A stretch of DNA of 64,000 nt from Pratylenchus scribneri (taxonomy: Eukaryota > Nematoda > Chromadorea > Rhabditida > Pratylenchidae), in contig JAQSEB010000112.1 of the NCBI GenBank assembly GCA_030063045.1, positions 62,001 to 126,000 on the forward strand. The letters are read 5' to 3'. Below, one piece after another: positions 1-13,414 of this stretch. How positions within the stretch are numbered: the stretch's first letter is position 1; every line of letters starts with the position of its first letter. Made by a program: the position numbers and the translations under genes. The notes under the pieces were generated by a model. That model worked only from the letters and a program-made list of their open reading frames with translations, was not told the origin of the DNA and did not search any database.

Positions 1-1106
1 CCTAGAATCTACTTAAAAAATACTAATAGAAAAGATTGAGGGGAATAATATTAAAATTCCGAAGAGAAATAACCATTTTAAACTTTTTTTCTGAAAACTC
101 ATAGAAAATTTCAATTTCAAAAATTTCAAATACATGTATGGCCTAGAATCAGCTTAAAAATTACTATTAGAAAAGATTGAGGGGAATAATATTAAAATTC
201 CGAAGAGAAATAACCATTTTAAACTTTTTTTCTGAAAACTCATAGAAAATTTCAATTTCAATATTTTCAAATACATGTATGGCCTAGAATCTGCCTAAAA
301 AATACTATTAGAAAAGATTGAGTGGAATAATATTAAAATTCCAAAGAGAAATAGCGATTTTAAACTTTATTCTTAAAACTCATAGAAAATTTCAATTTCA
401 AATATTTCAAATACATGTATGGCCTAGAATCTGCCTAAAAAATACTATTAGAAAAGATTGAGAGGAATAATATTAAAATTCCAAAGAGAAATAGCGATTT
501 TAAAATTTTTTTCTAAAAACTCATAGAAAATTTCAATTTCAAATATTTCAAATACATGTATGGCCTAGAATCTACTTAAAAAATACTAATAGAAAAGATT
601 GAGGGGAATAATATTAAAATTCCGAAGAGAAATAACCATTTTAAACTTTTTTTCTGAAAACTCATAGAAAATTTCAATTTCAAAAATTTCAAATACATGT
701 ATGGCCTAGAATCAGCTTAAAAATTACTATTAGAAAAGATTGAGGGGAATAATATTAAAATTCCGAAGAGAAATAACCATTTTAAACTTTTTTTCTGAAA
801 ACTCATAGAAAATTTCAATTTCAATATTTTCAAATACATGTATGGCCTAGAATCTGCCTAAAAAATACTATTAGAAAAGATTGAGTGGAATAATATTAAA
901 ATTCCAAAGAGAAATAGCGATTTTAAACTTTTTTTCTAAAAACTCATAGAAAATTTCAATTTCAAATATTTCAAATACATGTATGGCCTAGAATCTGCCT
1001 AAAAAATACTATTAGAAAAGATTGAGAGGAATAATAGCGACTTTAAACTTTTTTTCTAAAAACTCATAGAAAATTTCAATTTCAAATATTTCAAATACAT
1101 GTATGG
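1..1106. repeat. Tetramer HOR, two copies (1-563 and 564-1106)
   Basis: Monomers start at 1, 142, 283 and 423, then 564, 705, 846 and 987. Monomers 1 and 564 read as identical, and so do 142 and 705. Both pairs carry markers rare elsewhere in the window: ACTAATAG (first), ATCAGCTTAAAAATTAC (second), AACCATTTT and CTGAAAACTC. The third and fourth members differ: 283 has CTTTATTCTTAAA where 846 has a T7 run, and the fourth monomer of copy two (987-1106) has lost 21 bp. The period is 563 bp. It begins exactly at the window edge, so more copies may lie upstream. Confidence 0.9.
987..1106. repeat. 120-bp monomer with 21-bp internal deletion, copy 1
   Basis: The monomer reads GAATAATAGCGACTTTAAAC where intact monomers continue through ATTAAAATTCCAAAGAGAA before AGCG. 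Removal of 21 bp between two AATA tetranucleotides explains it (4-bp microhomology). A linked substitution, GATT to GACT, follows the deletion. The same doubly marked allele recurs at 5186 and 7276, so all three copies probably descend from a single event. Confidence 0.93.
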
Positions 1107-4100
1107 CCTAGAATCTGCCTAAAAAATACTATTAGAAAAGATTGAGGGGAATAATATTAAAATTCCAAAGAGAAATAGCGATTTTAAAATTTTTTTCTAA
1201 AAACTTATAGAAAATTTCAATTTCAAATATTTCAAATACATGTATGGCCTAGAATCTGCCTAAAAAATACTATTAGAAAAGATTGAGGAGAATAATATTA
1301 AAATTCTGAAGAGAAATAACGATTTTAAATTTTTTTCTTAAAACTCATAGAAAATTTCAATTTCAAATATTTCAAATACATGTATGGCCTAGAATCTGCC
1401 TAAAAAATACTATTAGAAAAGATTGAGGAGAATAATATTAAAATTCTGAAGAGAAATAACGATTTTAAATTTTTTTCTTAAAACTCATAGAAAATTTCAA
1501 TTTCAAATATTTCAAATACATGTATGGCCTAGAATCTGCCTAAAAAATACTATTAGAAAAGATTGAGGAGAATAATATTAAAATTCTGAAGAGAAATAAC
1601 GATTTTAAACTTTTTTTCTTAAAACTCATAGAAAATTTCAATTTCAAATATTTCAAATACATGTATAACCTAGAATCTGCCTAAAAAATACTATTAGAAA
1701 AGATTGAGTGGAATAATATTAAAATTCCAAAGAGAAATAGCGATTTTAAACTTTTTTTCTAAAAACTCATAGAAAATTTCAATTTCAAATATTTCAAATA
1801 CATGTATGGCCTAGAATCTGCCTAGAAAATACTATTAGAAAAGATTGAGGGGAATAATATTAAAATTCCAAAGAGAAATAGCGATTTTAAACTTTTTTTC
1901 TTAAAACTCATAGAAAATTTCAATTTCAAATATTTCAAATACATGTATGGCCTAGAATCTGCCTAAAAAATACTATTAGAAAAGATTGAGGAGAATAATA
2001 TTAAAATTCTGAAGAGAAATAACGATTTTAAATTTTTTTCTTAAAACTCATAGAAAATTTCAATTTCAAATATTTCAAATACATGTATGGCCTAGAATCT
2101 GCCTAAAAAATACTATTAGAAAAGATTGAGGAGAATAATATTAAAATTCTGAAGAGAAATAACGATTTTAAATTTTTTTCTTAAAACTCATAGAAAATTT
2201 CAATTTCAAATATTTCAAATACATGTATGGCCTAGAATCTGCCTAAAAAATACTATTAGAAAAGATTGAGGAGAATAATATTAAAATTCTGAAGAGAAAT
2301 AACGATTTTAAACTTTTTTTCTTAAAACTCATAGAAAATTTCAATTTCAAATATTTCAAATACATGTATAACCTAGAATCTGCCTAAAAAATACTATTAG
2401 AAAAGATTGAGGGGAATAATATTAAAATTCCAAAGAGAAATAACGATTTTAAACTTTTTTCTAAAAACTCATAGAAAATTTCAATTTCAAATATTTCAAA
2501 TACATGTATGGCCTAGAATCTGCCTAAAAAATACTATTAGAAAAGATTGTGGGGAATAATTTTAAAATTCCTAAGAGAAATAACGATTTTAAACTTTTAT
2601 TCTTAAAACTCATAGAAAATTTTAATTTCAAATATTTCAAATACATGTATGGCCTAAAATCTGCCTAAAGAATACTATTAGAAAAGATTGAGAGGATTAA
2701 TATTAAAATTCCAAAGAGAAATAACGATTTTAAACTTTTTTCTAAAAACTCATAGAAAATTTCAATTTCAAATATTTCAAATACATGTATGGCCTAGAAT
2801 CTGCCTAAAAAATACTATTAGAAAAGATTGAGGGGAATAATATTAAAATTCCACAGAGAAATTACGATTTTAAACTTTATTCTTAAAACTCATAGAAAAT
2901 TACAATTTCAAATATTTCAAATACATGTATAACCTAGAATCTGCCTAAAAAATACTATTAGAAAAGATTGAGGGGAATAATATTAAAATTCCACAGAAAA
3001 ATAGCGATTTTAAACTTTTTTCTAAAAACTTATAGAAAATTTCAATTTCAAATATTTCAAATACATGTATGGCCTAGAATCTGCCTAAAAAATACTATTA
3101 GAAAAGATTGTGGGGAATAATATTAAAATTCCTAAGAGAAATAACGATTTTAAACTTTAATTCTTAAAACTCATAGAAAATTTCAATTTCAAATATTTCA
3201 AATACATGTATGGCCTAGAATCTGCCTAAAAAATACTATTAGAAAAGATTGTGGGGAATAATATTAAAATTCTGAAGAGAAATAACGATTTTAAATTTTT
3301 TTCTTAAAACTCATAGAAAATTTCAATTTCAAATATTTCAAATACATGTATGGCCTAGAATCTGCCTAAAAAATACTATTAGAAAAGATTGAGGAGAATA
3401 ATATTAAAATTCTGAAGAGAAATAACGATTTTAAACTTTTTTTCTTAAAACTCATAGAAAATTTCAATTTCAATATTTTCAAATACATGTATGGCCTAGA
3501 ATCTGCCTAAAAAATACTATTAGAAAAGATTGAGTGGAATAATATTAAAATTCCAAAGAGAAATAGCGATTTTAAACTTTTTTTCTAAAAACTCATAGAA
3601 AATTTCAATTTCAAAAATTTCAAATACACGTATGGCCTAGAATCTGCCTAAAAAATACTATTAGAAAAGATTGAGAGGAATAATATTAAAATTCCAAAGA
3701 GAAATAGCGATTTTAAACTTTTTTTCTAAAAACTCATAGAAAATTTCAATTTCAAAAATTTCAAATATATGTATGGCCTAGAATCTGCCTAAAAAATACT
3801 ATTAGAAAAGATTGAGGGGAATAATATTAAAATTCCAAAGAGAAATAGCGATTTTAAACTTTTTTTCTAAAAACTCATAGAAAATTTCAATTTCAAAAAT
3901 TTCAAATACATGTATGGCCTAGAATCTGCCTAAAAAATACTATTAGAAAAGATTGAGAGGAATAATATTAAAATTCCGAAGAGAAATAGCGATTTTAAAC
4001 TTTTTTTCTAAAAACTCATAGAAAATTTCAATTTCAAATATTTCAAATACATGTATGGCCTAGAATCTGCCTAAAAAATACTATTAGAAAAGATTGAGGG

Positions 4101-4199
4101 GAATAATATTAAAATTCCAAAGAGAAATAGCGATTTTAAACTTTTTTTCTAAAAACTCATAGAAAATTTCAATTTCAAAAGTTTCAAATACATGTATGG
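1107..4199. repeat. Mosaic domain of 138-141-bp monomers
   Basis: About 22 monomers of mixed type. A four-monomer-scale module of three GAGGAGAAT/CTGAAG monomers ending in GTATAACC appears twice, about 1248-1668 and 1953-2372, and recurs later near 5725-6150 and 7819-8240. From about 3640 to 4199, GAGAGG/CCAAAG/AGCG monomers with a TTTCAAAAATTTC tail take over. Rare palindrome mutations occur near 3627 and 3767. No gene or other element is present. Confidence 0.85.
2512..3072. repeat. Four-monomer tracer module, copy 1
   Basis: Monomers at 2512, 2653, 2793 and 2933 carry an unusual linked set of markers. These are TGTGGGG with CCTAAG, TTTATTC and TTTTAATTTC; then CCTAAAATCTGCCTAAAG with GAGAGGATT; then CACAGAGAAATTACG with CTTTATTC; then CACAGAAAAATAGCG. 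Versions of the same ordered set recur at 11463-12154 and 23646-24066, with part of it at 23085-23364. These are distances of about 9 and 21 kb, and the copies are not identical. This shows exchange of short blocks across the array. Confidence 0.85.
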
Positions 4200-6289
4200 C
4201 CTAGAATCTGCCTAAAAAATACTATTAGAAAAGATTGAGAGGAATAATATTAAAATTCCAAAGAGAAATAGCGATTTTAAACTTTTTTTCTAAAAACTCA
4301 TAGAAAATTTCAATTTCAAATATTTCAAATACATGTATGGCCTAGAATCTGCCTAAAAAATACTATTAGAAAAGATTGAGAGGAATAATATTAAAATTCC
4401 AAAGAGAAATAGCGATTTTAAACTTTTTTTCTAAAAACTCATAGAAAATTTCAATTTCAAATATTTCAAATACATGTATGGCCTAGAATCTGCCTAAAAA
4501 ATACTATTAGAAAAGATTGAGAGGAATAATATTAAAATTCCAAAGAGAAATAGCGATTTTAAACTTTTTTTCTAAAAACTCATAGAAAATTTCAATTTCA
4601 AATATTTCAAATACATGTATAACCTAGAATCTGCCTAAAAAATACTATTAGAAAAGATTGAGGAGAATAATATTAAAATTCTGAAGAGAAATAACGATTT
4701 TAAATTTTTTTCTTAAAACTCATAGAAAATTTCAATTTCAAATATTTCAAATACATGTATGGCCTAGAATCTGCCTAAAAAATACTATTAGAAAAGATTG
4801 AGAGGAATAATATTAAAATTCCAAAGAGAAATAGCGATTTTAAACTTTTTTTCTAAAAACTCATAGAAAATTTCAATTTCAAAAATTTCAAATACATGTA
4901 TGGCCTAGAATCTGCCTAAAAAATACTATTAGAAAAGATTGAGAGGAATAATATTAAAATTCCAAAGAGAAATAGCGATTTTAAACTTTTTTTCTAAAAA
5001 CTCATAGAAAATTTCAATTTCAAATATTTCAAATACATGTATGGCCTAGAATCTGCCTAAAAAATACTATTAGAAAAGATTGAGAGGAATAATATTAAAA
5101 TTCCAAAGAGAAATAGCGATTTTAAACTTTTTTTCTAAAAACTCATAAAAAATTTCAATTTCAAATATTTCAAATACATGTATGGCCTAGAATCTGCCTA
5201 AAAAATACTATTAGAAAAGATTGAGAGGAATAATAGCGACTTTAAACTTTTTTTCTAAAAACTCATAGAAAATTTCAATTTCAAATATTTCAAATACATG
5301 TATGGCCTAGAATCTGCCTAAAAAATACTATTAGAAAAGATTGAGGGGAATAATATTAAAATTCCAAAGAGAAATAGCGATTTTAAACTTTTTTTCTAAA
5401 AACTCATAGAAAATTTCAATTTCAAAAATTTCAAATACATGTATGGCCTAGAATCTGCCTAAAAAATACTATTAGAAAAGATTGAGAGGAATAATATTAA
5501 AATTCCAAAGAGAAATAGCGATTTTAAACTTTTTTTCTTAAAACTCATAGAAAATTTCAATTTCAAATATTTCAAATACATGTATGGCCTAGAATCTGCC
5601 TAAGAAATACTATTAGAAAAGATTGAGGGGAATAATATTAAAATTCCAAAGAGAAATAGCGATTTTAAACTTTTTTTCTTAAAACTCATAGAAAATTTCA
5701 ATTTCAAATATTTCAAATACATGTATGGCCTAGAATCTGCCTAAAAAATACTATTAGAAAAGATTGAGGAGAATAATATTAAAATTCTGAAGAGAAATAA
5801 CGATTTTAAATTTTTTTCTTAAAACTCATAGAAAATTTCAATTTCAAATATTTCAAATACATGTATGGCCTAGAATCTGCCTAAAAAATACTATTAGAAA
5901 AGATTGAGGAGAATAATATTAAAATTCTGAAGAGAAATAACGATTTTAAATTTTTTTCTTAAAACTCATAGAAAATTTCAATTTCAAATATTTCAAATAC
6001 ATGTATGGCCTAGAATCTGCCTAAAAAATACTATTAGAAAAGATTGAGGAGAATAATATTAAAATTCTGAAGAGAAATAACGATTTTAAACTTTTTTTCT
6101 TAAAACTCATAGAAAATTTCAATTTCAAATATTTCAAATACATGTATAACCTAGAATCTGCCTAAAAAATACTATTAGAAAAGATTGAGGGGAATAATAT
6201 TAAAATTCCAAAGAGAAATAACGATTTTAAACTTTTTTCTAAAAACTCATAGAAAATTTCAATTTCAAAAGTTTCAAATACATGTATGG
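4200..6289. repeat. 2090-bp, 15-monomer segment, tandem copy 1
   Basis: Every marker I checked recurs at a constant +2090 offset: the unique AAAAGTTTC tail just upstream (4181 and 6271), the GTATAACC junction (4621 and 6711) and the 120-bp deleted monomer (5186 and 7276). The only mismatch noticed is at 5148 (A, in ACTCATAAAA) against 7238 (G). Homology begins slightly before 4200, at about 4146, inside a monomer, so the breakpoint is not at a monomer boundary. Confidence 0.92.
5186..5305. repeat. 120-bp deleted monomer, copy 2
   Basis: It has the same 21-bp deletion and linked GACT change as 987-1106. It sits within copy 1 of the 2090-bp duplication. Confidence 0.93.
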
Positions 6290-8379
6290 CCTAGAATCTG
6301 CCTAAAAAATACTATTAGAAAAGATTGAGAGGAATAATATTAAAATTCCAAAGAGAAATAGCGATTTTAAACTTTTTTTCTAAAAACTCATAGAAAATTT
6401 CAATTTCAAATATTTCAAATACATGTATGGCCTAGAATCTGCCTAAAAAATACTATTAGAAAAGATTGAGAGGAATAATATTAAAATTCCAAAGAGAAAT
6501 AGCGATTTTAAACTTTTTTTCTAAAAACTCATAGAAAATTTCAATTTCAAATATTTCAAATACATGTATGGCCTAGAATCTGCCTAAAAAATACTATTAG
6601 AAAAGATTGAGAGGAATAATATTAAAATTCCAAAGAGAAATAGCGATTTTAAACTTTTTTTCTAAAAACTCATAGAAAATTTCAATTTCAAATATTTCAA
6701 ATACATGTATAACCTAGAATCTGCCTAAAAAATACTATTAGAAAAGATTGAGGAGAATAATATTAAAATTCTGAAGAGAAATAACGATTTTAAATTTTTT
6801 TCTTAAAACTCATAGAAAATTTCAATTTCAAATATTTCAAATACATGTATGGCCTAGAATCTGCCTAAAAAATACTATTAGAAAAGATTGAGAGGAATAA
6901 TATTAAAATTCCAAAGAGAAATAGCGATTTTAAACTTTTTTTCTAAAAACTCATAGAAAATTTCAATTTCAAAAATTTCAAATACATGTATGGCCTAGAA
7001 TCTGCCTAAAAAATACTATTAGAAAAGATTGAGAGGAATAATATTAAAATTCCAAAGAGAAATAGCGATTTTAAACTTTTTTTCTAAAAACTCATAGAAA
7101 ATTTCAATTTCAAATATTTCAAATACATGTATGGCCTAGAATCTGCCTAAAAAATACTATTAGAAAAGATTGAGAGGAATAATATTAAAATTCCAAAGAG
7201 AAATAGCGATTTTAAACTTTTTTTCTAAAAACTCATAGAAAATTTCAATTTCAAATATTTCAAATACATGTATGGCCTAGAATCTGCCTAAAAAATACTA
7301 TTAGAAAAGATTGAGAGGAATAATAGCGACTTTAAACTTTTTTTCTAAAAACTCATAGAAAATTTCAATTTCAAATATTTCAAATACATGTATGGCCTAG
7401 AATCTGCCTAAAAAATACTATTAGAAAAGATTGAGGGGAATAATATTAAAATTCCAAAGAGAAATAGCGATTTTAAACTTTTTTTCTAAAAACTCATAGA
7501 AAATTTCAATTTCAAAAATTTCAAATACATGTATGGCCTAGAATCTGCCTAAAAAATACTATTAGAAAAGATTGAGAGGAATAATATTAAAATTCCAAAG
7601 AGAAATAGCGATTTTAAACTTTTTTTCTTAAAACTCATAGAAAATTTCAATTTCAAATATTTCAAATACATGTATGGCCTAGAATCTGCCTAAGAAATAC
7701 TATTAGAAAAGATTGAGGGGAATAATATTAAAATTCCAAAGAGAAATAGCGATTTTAAACTTTTTTTCTTAAAACTCATAGAAAATTTCAATTTCAAATA
7801 TTTCAAATACATGTATGGCCTAGAATCTGCCTAAAAAATACTATTAGAAAAGATTGAGGAGAATAATATTAAAATTCTGAAGAGAAATAACGATTTTAAA
7901 TTTTTTTCTTAAAACTCATAGAAAATTTCAATTTCAAATATTTCAAATACATGTATGGCCTAGAATCTGCCTAAAAAATACTATTAGAAAAGATTGAGGA
8001 GAATAATATTAAAATTCTGAAGAGAAATAACGATTTTAAATTTTTTTCTTAAAACTCATAGAAAATTTCAATTTCAAATATTTCAAATACATGTATGGCC
8101 TAGAATCTGCCTAAAAAATACTATTAGAAAAGATTGAGGAGAATAATATTAAAATTCTGAAGAGAAATAACGATTTTAAACTTTTTTTCTTAAAACTCAT
8201 AGAAAATTTCAATTTCAAATATTTCAAATACATGTATAACCTAGAATCTGCCTAAAAAATACTATTAGAAAAGATTGAGGGGAATAATATTAAAATTCCA
8301 AAGAGAAATAACGATTTTAAACTTTTTTCTAAAAACTCATAGAAAATTTCAATTTCAAATATTTCAAATACATGTATAA
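6290..8379. repeat. 2090-bp, 15-monomer segment, tandem copy 2
   Basis: This is the second copy of the 4200-6289 segment at offset 2090, with one substitution noticed (7238). Homology fades at about 8325-8360, where the expected AAAAGTTTC tail is replaced by AAATATTTC and GTATAACC. Its last four monomers also begin the 1404-bp HOR (7819-9222), so two HOR periods overlap here. Confidence 0.92.
7276..7395. repeat. 120-bp deleted monomer, copy 3
   Basis: It has the same 21-bp deletion and linked GACT change, exactly 2090 bp after the 5186 copy. It was carried there by the segmental duplication. Confidence 0.93.
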
Positions 8380-9222
8380 CCTAGAATCTGCCTAAAAAAT
8401 ACTATTAGAAAAGATTGAGGGGAATAATATTAAAATTCCAAAGAGAAATAACGATTTTAAACTTTTTTCTTAAAACTCATAGAAAATTTCAATTTCAAAT
8501 ATTTCAAATACATGTATGGCCTAGAATCTGCCTAAAAAATACTATTAGAAAAGATTGAGGAGAATAATATTAAAATTCTGAAGAGAAATAACGATTTTAA
8601 ACTTTTTTTCTTAAAACTCATAGAAAATTTCAATTTCAAATATTTCAAATACATGTATGGCCTAGAATCTGCCTAAAAAATACTATTAGAAAAGATTGTG
8701 GGGAATAATATTAAAATTCTGAAGAGAAATAACGATTTTAAATTTTTTTCTTAAAACTCATAGAAAATTTCAATTTCAAATATTTCAAATACATGTATGG
8801 CCTAGAATCTGCCTAAAAAATACTATTAGAAAAGATTGAGGAGAATAATATTAAAATTCTGAAGAGAAATAACGATTTTAAATTTTTTTCTTAAAACTCA
8901 TAGAAAATTTCAATTTCAAATATTTCAAATACATGTATGGCCTAGAATCTGCCTAAAAAATACTATTAGAAAAGATTGAGGAGAATAATATTAAAATTCT
9001 GAAGAGAAATAACGATTTTAAACTTTTTTTCTTAAAACTCATAGAAAATTTCAATTTCAAATATTTCAAATACATGTATGGCCTAGAATCTGCCTAAAAA
9101 ATACTATTAGAAAAGATTGAGGGGAATAATATTAAAATTCCAAAGAGAAATAGCGATTTTAAACTTTTTTTCTTAAAACTCATAGAAAATTTCAATTTCA
9201 AATATTTCAAATACATGTATGG
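7819..9222. repeat. 1404-bp, 10-monomer HOR, copy 1
   Basis: Monomer types in order are three GAGGAGAAT monomers, two GAGGGGAAT/CCAAAG monomers introduced by GTATAACC junctions (8240, 8380), one GAGGAG, one TGTGGGG, two GAGGAG and one GAGGGG/CCAAAG/AGCG. Markers recur at +1404: AACC at 8238 and 9642, AACC at 8378 and 9782, and the GAGGAG monomer near 8551 and 9955. Confidence 0.9.
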
Positions 9223-10626
9223 CCTAGAATCTGCCTAAAAAATACTATTAGAAAAGATTGAGGAGAATAATATTAAAATTCTGAAGAGAAATAACGATTT
9301 TAAATTTTTTTCTTAAAACTCATAGAAAATTTCAATTTCAAATATTTCAAATACATGTATGGCCTAGAATCTGCCTAAAAAATACTATTAGAAAAGATTG
9401 AGGAGAATAATATTAAAATTCTGAAGAGAAATAACGATTTTAAATTTTTTTCTTAAAACTCATAGAAAATTTCAATTTCAAATATTTCAAATACATGTAT
9501 GGCCTAGAATCTGCCTAAAAAATACTATTAGAAAAGATTGAGGAGAATAATATTAAAATTCTGAAGAGAAATAACGATTTTAAACTTTTTTTCTTAAAAC
9601 TCATAGAAAATTTCAATTTCAAATATTTCAAATACATGTATAACCTAGAATCTGCCTAAAAAATACTATTAGAAAAGATTGAGGGGAATAATATTAAAAT
9701 TCCAAAGAGAAATAACGATTTTAAACTTTTTTCTAAAAACTCATAGAAAATTTCAATTTCAAATATTTCAAATACATGTATAACCTAGAATCTGCCTAAA
9801 AAATACTATTAGAAAAGATTGAGGGGAATAATATTAAAATTCCAAAGAGAAATAACGATTTTAAACTTTTTTCTTAAAACTCATAGAAAATTTCAATTTC
9901 AAATATTTCAAATACATGTATGGCCTAGAATCTGCCTAAAAAATACTATTAGAAAAGATTGAGGAGAATAATATTAAAATTCTGAAGAGAAATAACGATT
10001 TTAAACTTTTTTTCTTAAAACTCATAGAAAATTTCAATTTCAAATATTTCAAATACATGTATGGCCTAGAATCTGCCTAAAAAATACTATTAGAAAAGAT
10101 TGTGGGGAATAATATTAAAATTCTGAAGAGAAATAACGATTTTAAATTTTTTTCTTAAAACTCATAGAAAATTTCAATTTCAAATATTTCAAATACATGT
10201 ATGGCCTAGAATCTGCCTAAAAAATACTATTAGAAAAGATTGAGGAGAATAATATTAAAATTCTGAAGAGAAATAACGATTTTAAATTTTTTTCTTAAAA
10301 CTCATAGAAAATTTCAATTTCAAATATTTCAAATACATGTATGGCCTAGAATCTGCCTAAAAAATACTATTAGAAAAGATTGAGGAGAATAATATTAAAA
10401 TTCTGAAGAGAAATAACGATTTTAAACTTTTTTTCTTAAAACTCATAGAAAATTTCAATTTCAAATATTTCAAATACATGTATGGCCTAGAATCTGCCTA
10501 AAAAATACTATTAGAAAAGATTGAGGAGAATAATATTAAAATTCTGAAGAGAAATAACGATTTTAAACTTTTTTTCTTAAAACTCATAGAAAATTTCAAT
10601 TTCAAATATTTCAAATACATGTATGG
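9223..10626. repeat. 1404-bp, 10-monomer HOR, copy 2
   Basis: It matches 7819-9222 monomer by monomer, except the last one. That monomer (from 10486) is GAGGAG/CTGAAG here but GAGGGG/CCAAAG in copy 1, suggesting local conversion or a shifted crossover point. Confidence 0.9.
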
Positions 10627-11320
10627 CCTAGAATCTGCCTAAAAAATACTATTAGAAAAGATTGAGGGGAATAATATTAAAATTCCAAAGAGAAATAACG
10701 ATTTTAAACTTTTTTCTAAAAACTCATAGAAAATTTCAATTTCAAATATTTCAAATACATGTATGGCCTAGAATCTGCCTAAAAAATACTATTAGAAAAG
10801 ATTGAGGGGAATAATATTAAAATTCCAAAGAGAAATAACGATTTTAAACTTTTTTCTTAAAACTCATAGAAAATTTCAATTTCAAATATTTCAAATACAT
10901 GTATGGCCTAGAATCTGCCTAAAAAATACTATTAGAAAAGATTGAGGAGAATAATATTAAAATTCTGAAGAGAAATAACGATTTTAAACTTTTTTTCTTA
11001 AAACTCATAGAAAATTTCAATTTCAAATATTTCAAATACATGTATGGCCTAGAATCTGCCTAAAAAATACTATTAGAAAAGATTGTGGGGAATAATATTA
11101 AAATTCTGAAGAGAAATAACGATTTTAAATTTTTTTCTTAAAACTCATAGAAAATTTCAATATTTCAAATACATGTATGGCCTAGAATCTGCCTAAAAAA
11201 TACTATTAGAAAAGATTGAGGAGAATAATATTAAAATTCTGAAGAGAAATAACGATTTTAAACTTTTTTTCTTAAAACTCATAGAAAATTTCAATTTCAA
11301 ATATTTCAAATACATGTATG
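10627..11320. repeat. Partial third copy of the 1404-bp HOR
   Basis: Five monomers (10627, 10767, 10907, 11048, 11181) repeat the order GAGGGG, GAGGGG, GAGGAG, TGTGGGG, GAGGAG seen from 9644, at an offset of about 983 bp (seven monomers). The GTATAACC junctions are replaced by GTATGGCC. The monomer from 11048 has a 7-bp tail deletion near 11160, between repeated TTTCAA motifs. Confidence 0.82.
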
Positions 11321-11462
11321 GCCTAGAATCTGCCTAAAAAATACTATTAGAAAAGATTGTGGGGAATAATATTAAAATTCCTAAGAGAAATAGCGATTTT
11401 AAACTTTTTTTCTTAAAACTCAAAGAAAATTTCAATTTCAGATATTTCAAATACATGTATGG

Positions 11463-12154
11463 CCTAGAATCTGCCTAAAAAATACTATTAGAAAAGATTT
11501 TGGGGAATAATATTAAAATTCTGAAGAGAAATAACGATTTTAAACTTTTATTCTTAAAACTCATAGAAAATTTTAATTTCAAATATTTCAAATACATGTA
11601 TGGCCTAAAATCTGCCTAAAGAATACTATTAGAAAAGATTGAGAGGATTAATATTAAAATTCCAAAGAGAAATAACGATTTTAAACTTTTTTCTAAAAAC
11701 TCATAGAAAATTTCAATTTCAAATATTTCAAATACATGTATGGCCTAAAATCTGCCTAAAGAATACTATTAGAAAAGATTGAGGGGAATAATATTAAAAT
11801 TCTGAAGAGAAATAACGATTTTAAACATTTTTCTTAAAACTCATAGAAAATTTCAATTTCAAATATTTCAAATACATGTATGGCCTAGAATCTGCTTAAA
11901 AAATACTATTAGAAAAGATTGAGGGGAATAATATTAAAATTCCACAGAGAAATTACGATTTTAAACTTTATTCTTAAAACTCATAGAAAATTACAATTTC
12001 AAATACATGTATAACCTAGAATCTGCCTAAAAAATACTATTAGAAAAGATTGAGGGGAATAATATTAAAATTCCACAGAAAAATAGCGATTTTAAACTTT
12101 TTTCTAAAAACTCATAGAAAATTTCAATTTCAAATATTTCAAATACATGTATGG
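11463..12154. repeat. Tracer module, copy 2 (five monomers)
   Basis: Monomers at 11463, 11604, 11744, 11884 and 12015 carry the same rare markers as 2512-3072: TTTATTC with TTTTAATTTC, CCTAAAATCTGCCTAAAG (twice), GAGAGGATT, AAATTACG and CACAGAAAAATAGCG. One extra monomer (11744) is inserted. The monomer at 11884 is only 131 bp because one 9-bp unit of the tail was lost, near 12000. The first monomer has a unique GATTTTGGGG. Confidence 0.85.
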
Positions 12155-13414
12155 CCTAGAATCTGCCTAAAAAATACTATTAGAAAAGATTGAGGAGAAT
12201 AATATTAAAATTCTGAAGAGAAATAACGATTTTAAATTTTTTTCTTAAAACTCATAGAAAATTTCAATTTCAAATATTTCAAATACATGTATAACCTAGA
12301 ATCTGCCTAAAAAATACTATTAGAAAAGATTGTGGGAATTAATATTAAAATTCTGAAGAGAAATAACGATTTTAAATTTTTTTCTTAAAACTCATAGAAA
12401 ATTTCAATTTCAAATATTTCAAATACATGTATAACCTAGAATCTGCCTAAAAAATACTATTAGAAAAGATTGAGGAGAATAATATTAAAATTCTGAAGAG
12501 AAATAACGATTTTAAATTTTTTTCTTAAAACTCATAGAAAATTTCAATTTCAAATATTTCAAATACATGTATAACCTAGAATCTGCCTAAAAAATACTAT
12601 TAGAAAAGATTGAGGAGAATAATATTAAAATTCTGAAGAGAAATAACGATTTTAAATTTTTTTCTTAAAACTCATAGAAAATTTCAATTTCAAATATTTC
12701 AAATACATGTATAACCTAGAATCTGCCTAAAAAATACTATTAGAAAAGATTGAGGAGAATAATATTAAAATTCTGAAGAGAAATAACGATTTTAAATTTT
12801 TTTCTTAAAACTCATAGAAAATTTCAATTTCAAATATTTCAAATACATGTATAACCTAGAATCTGCCTAAAAAATACTATTAGAAAAGATTGAGAGGAAT
12901 AATATTAAAATTCCAAAGAGAAATAGCGATTTTAAATTTTTTTCTTAAAACTCATAGAAAATTTCAATTTCAAATATTTCAAATACATGTATAACCTAGA
13001 ATCTGCCTAAAAAATACTATTAGAAAAGATTGAGGAGAATAATATTAAAATTCTGAAGAGAAATAACGATTTTAAATTTTTTTCTTAAAACTCATAGAAA
13101 ATTTCAATTTCAAATATTTCAAATACATGTATAACCTAGAATCTGCCTAAAAAATACTATTAGAAAAGATTGTGGGAATTAATATTAAAATTCTGAAGAG
13201 AAATAACGATTTTAAATTTTTTTCTTAAAACTCATAGAAAATTTCAATTTCAAATATTTCAAATACATGTATAACCTAGAATCTGCCTAAAAAATACTAT
13301 TAGAAAAGATTGAGGAGAATAATATTAAAATTCTGAAGAGAAATAACGATTTTAAATTTTTTTCTTAAAACTCATAGAAAATTTCAATTTCAAATATTTC
13401 AAATACATGTATAA
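12155..13414. repeat. 140-bp GTATAACC-type monomers with interspersed variants
   Basis: Nine monomers with an exact 140-bp period, starting at 12155, 12295, 12435 and so on. Most are GAGGAGAAT/CTGAAG/AACG with a T7 run directly after TTTTAAA and an AACC junction. Variants are TGTGGGAATT at 12295 and 13135 (six monomers apart, 840 bp) and GAGAGG/CCAAAG/AGCG at 12855. The same variant pair recurs in the HOR at 15794 and 19158, so this is probably a relative of that unit. Confidence 0.87.
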
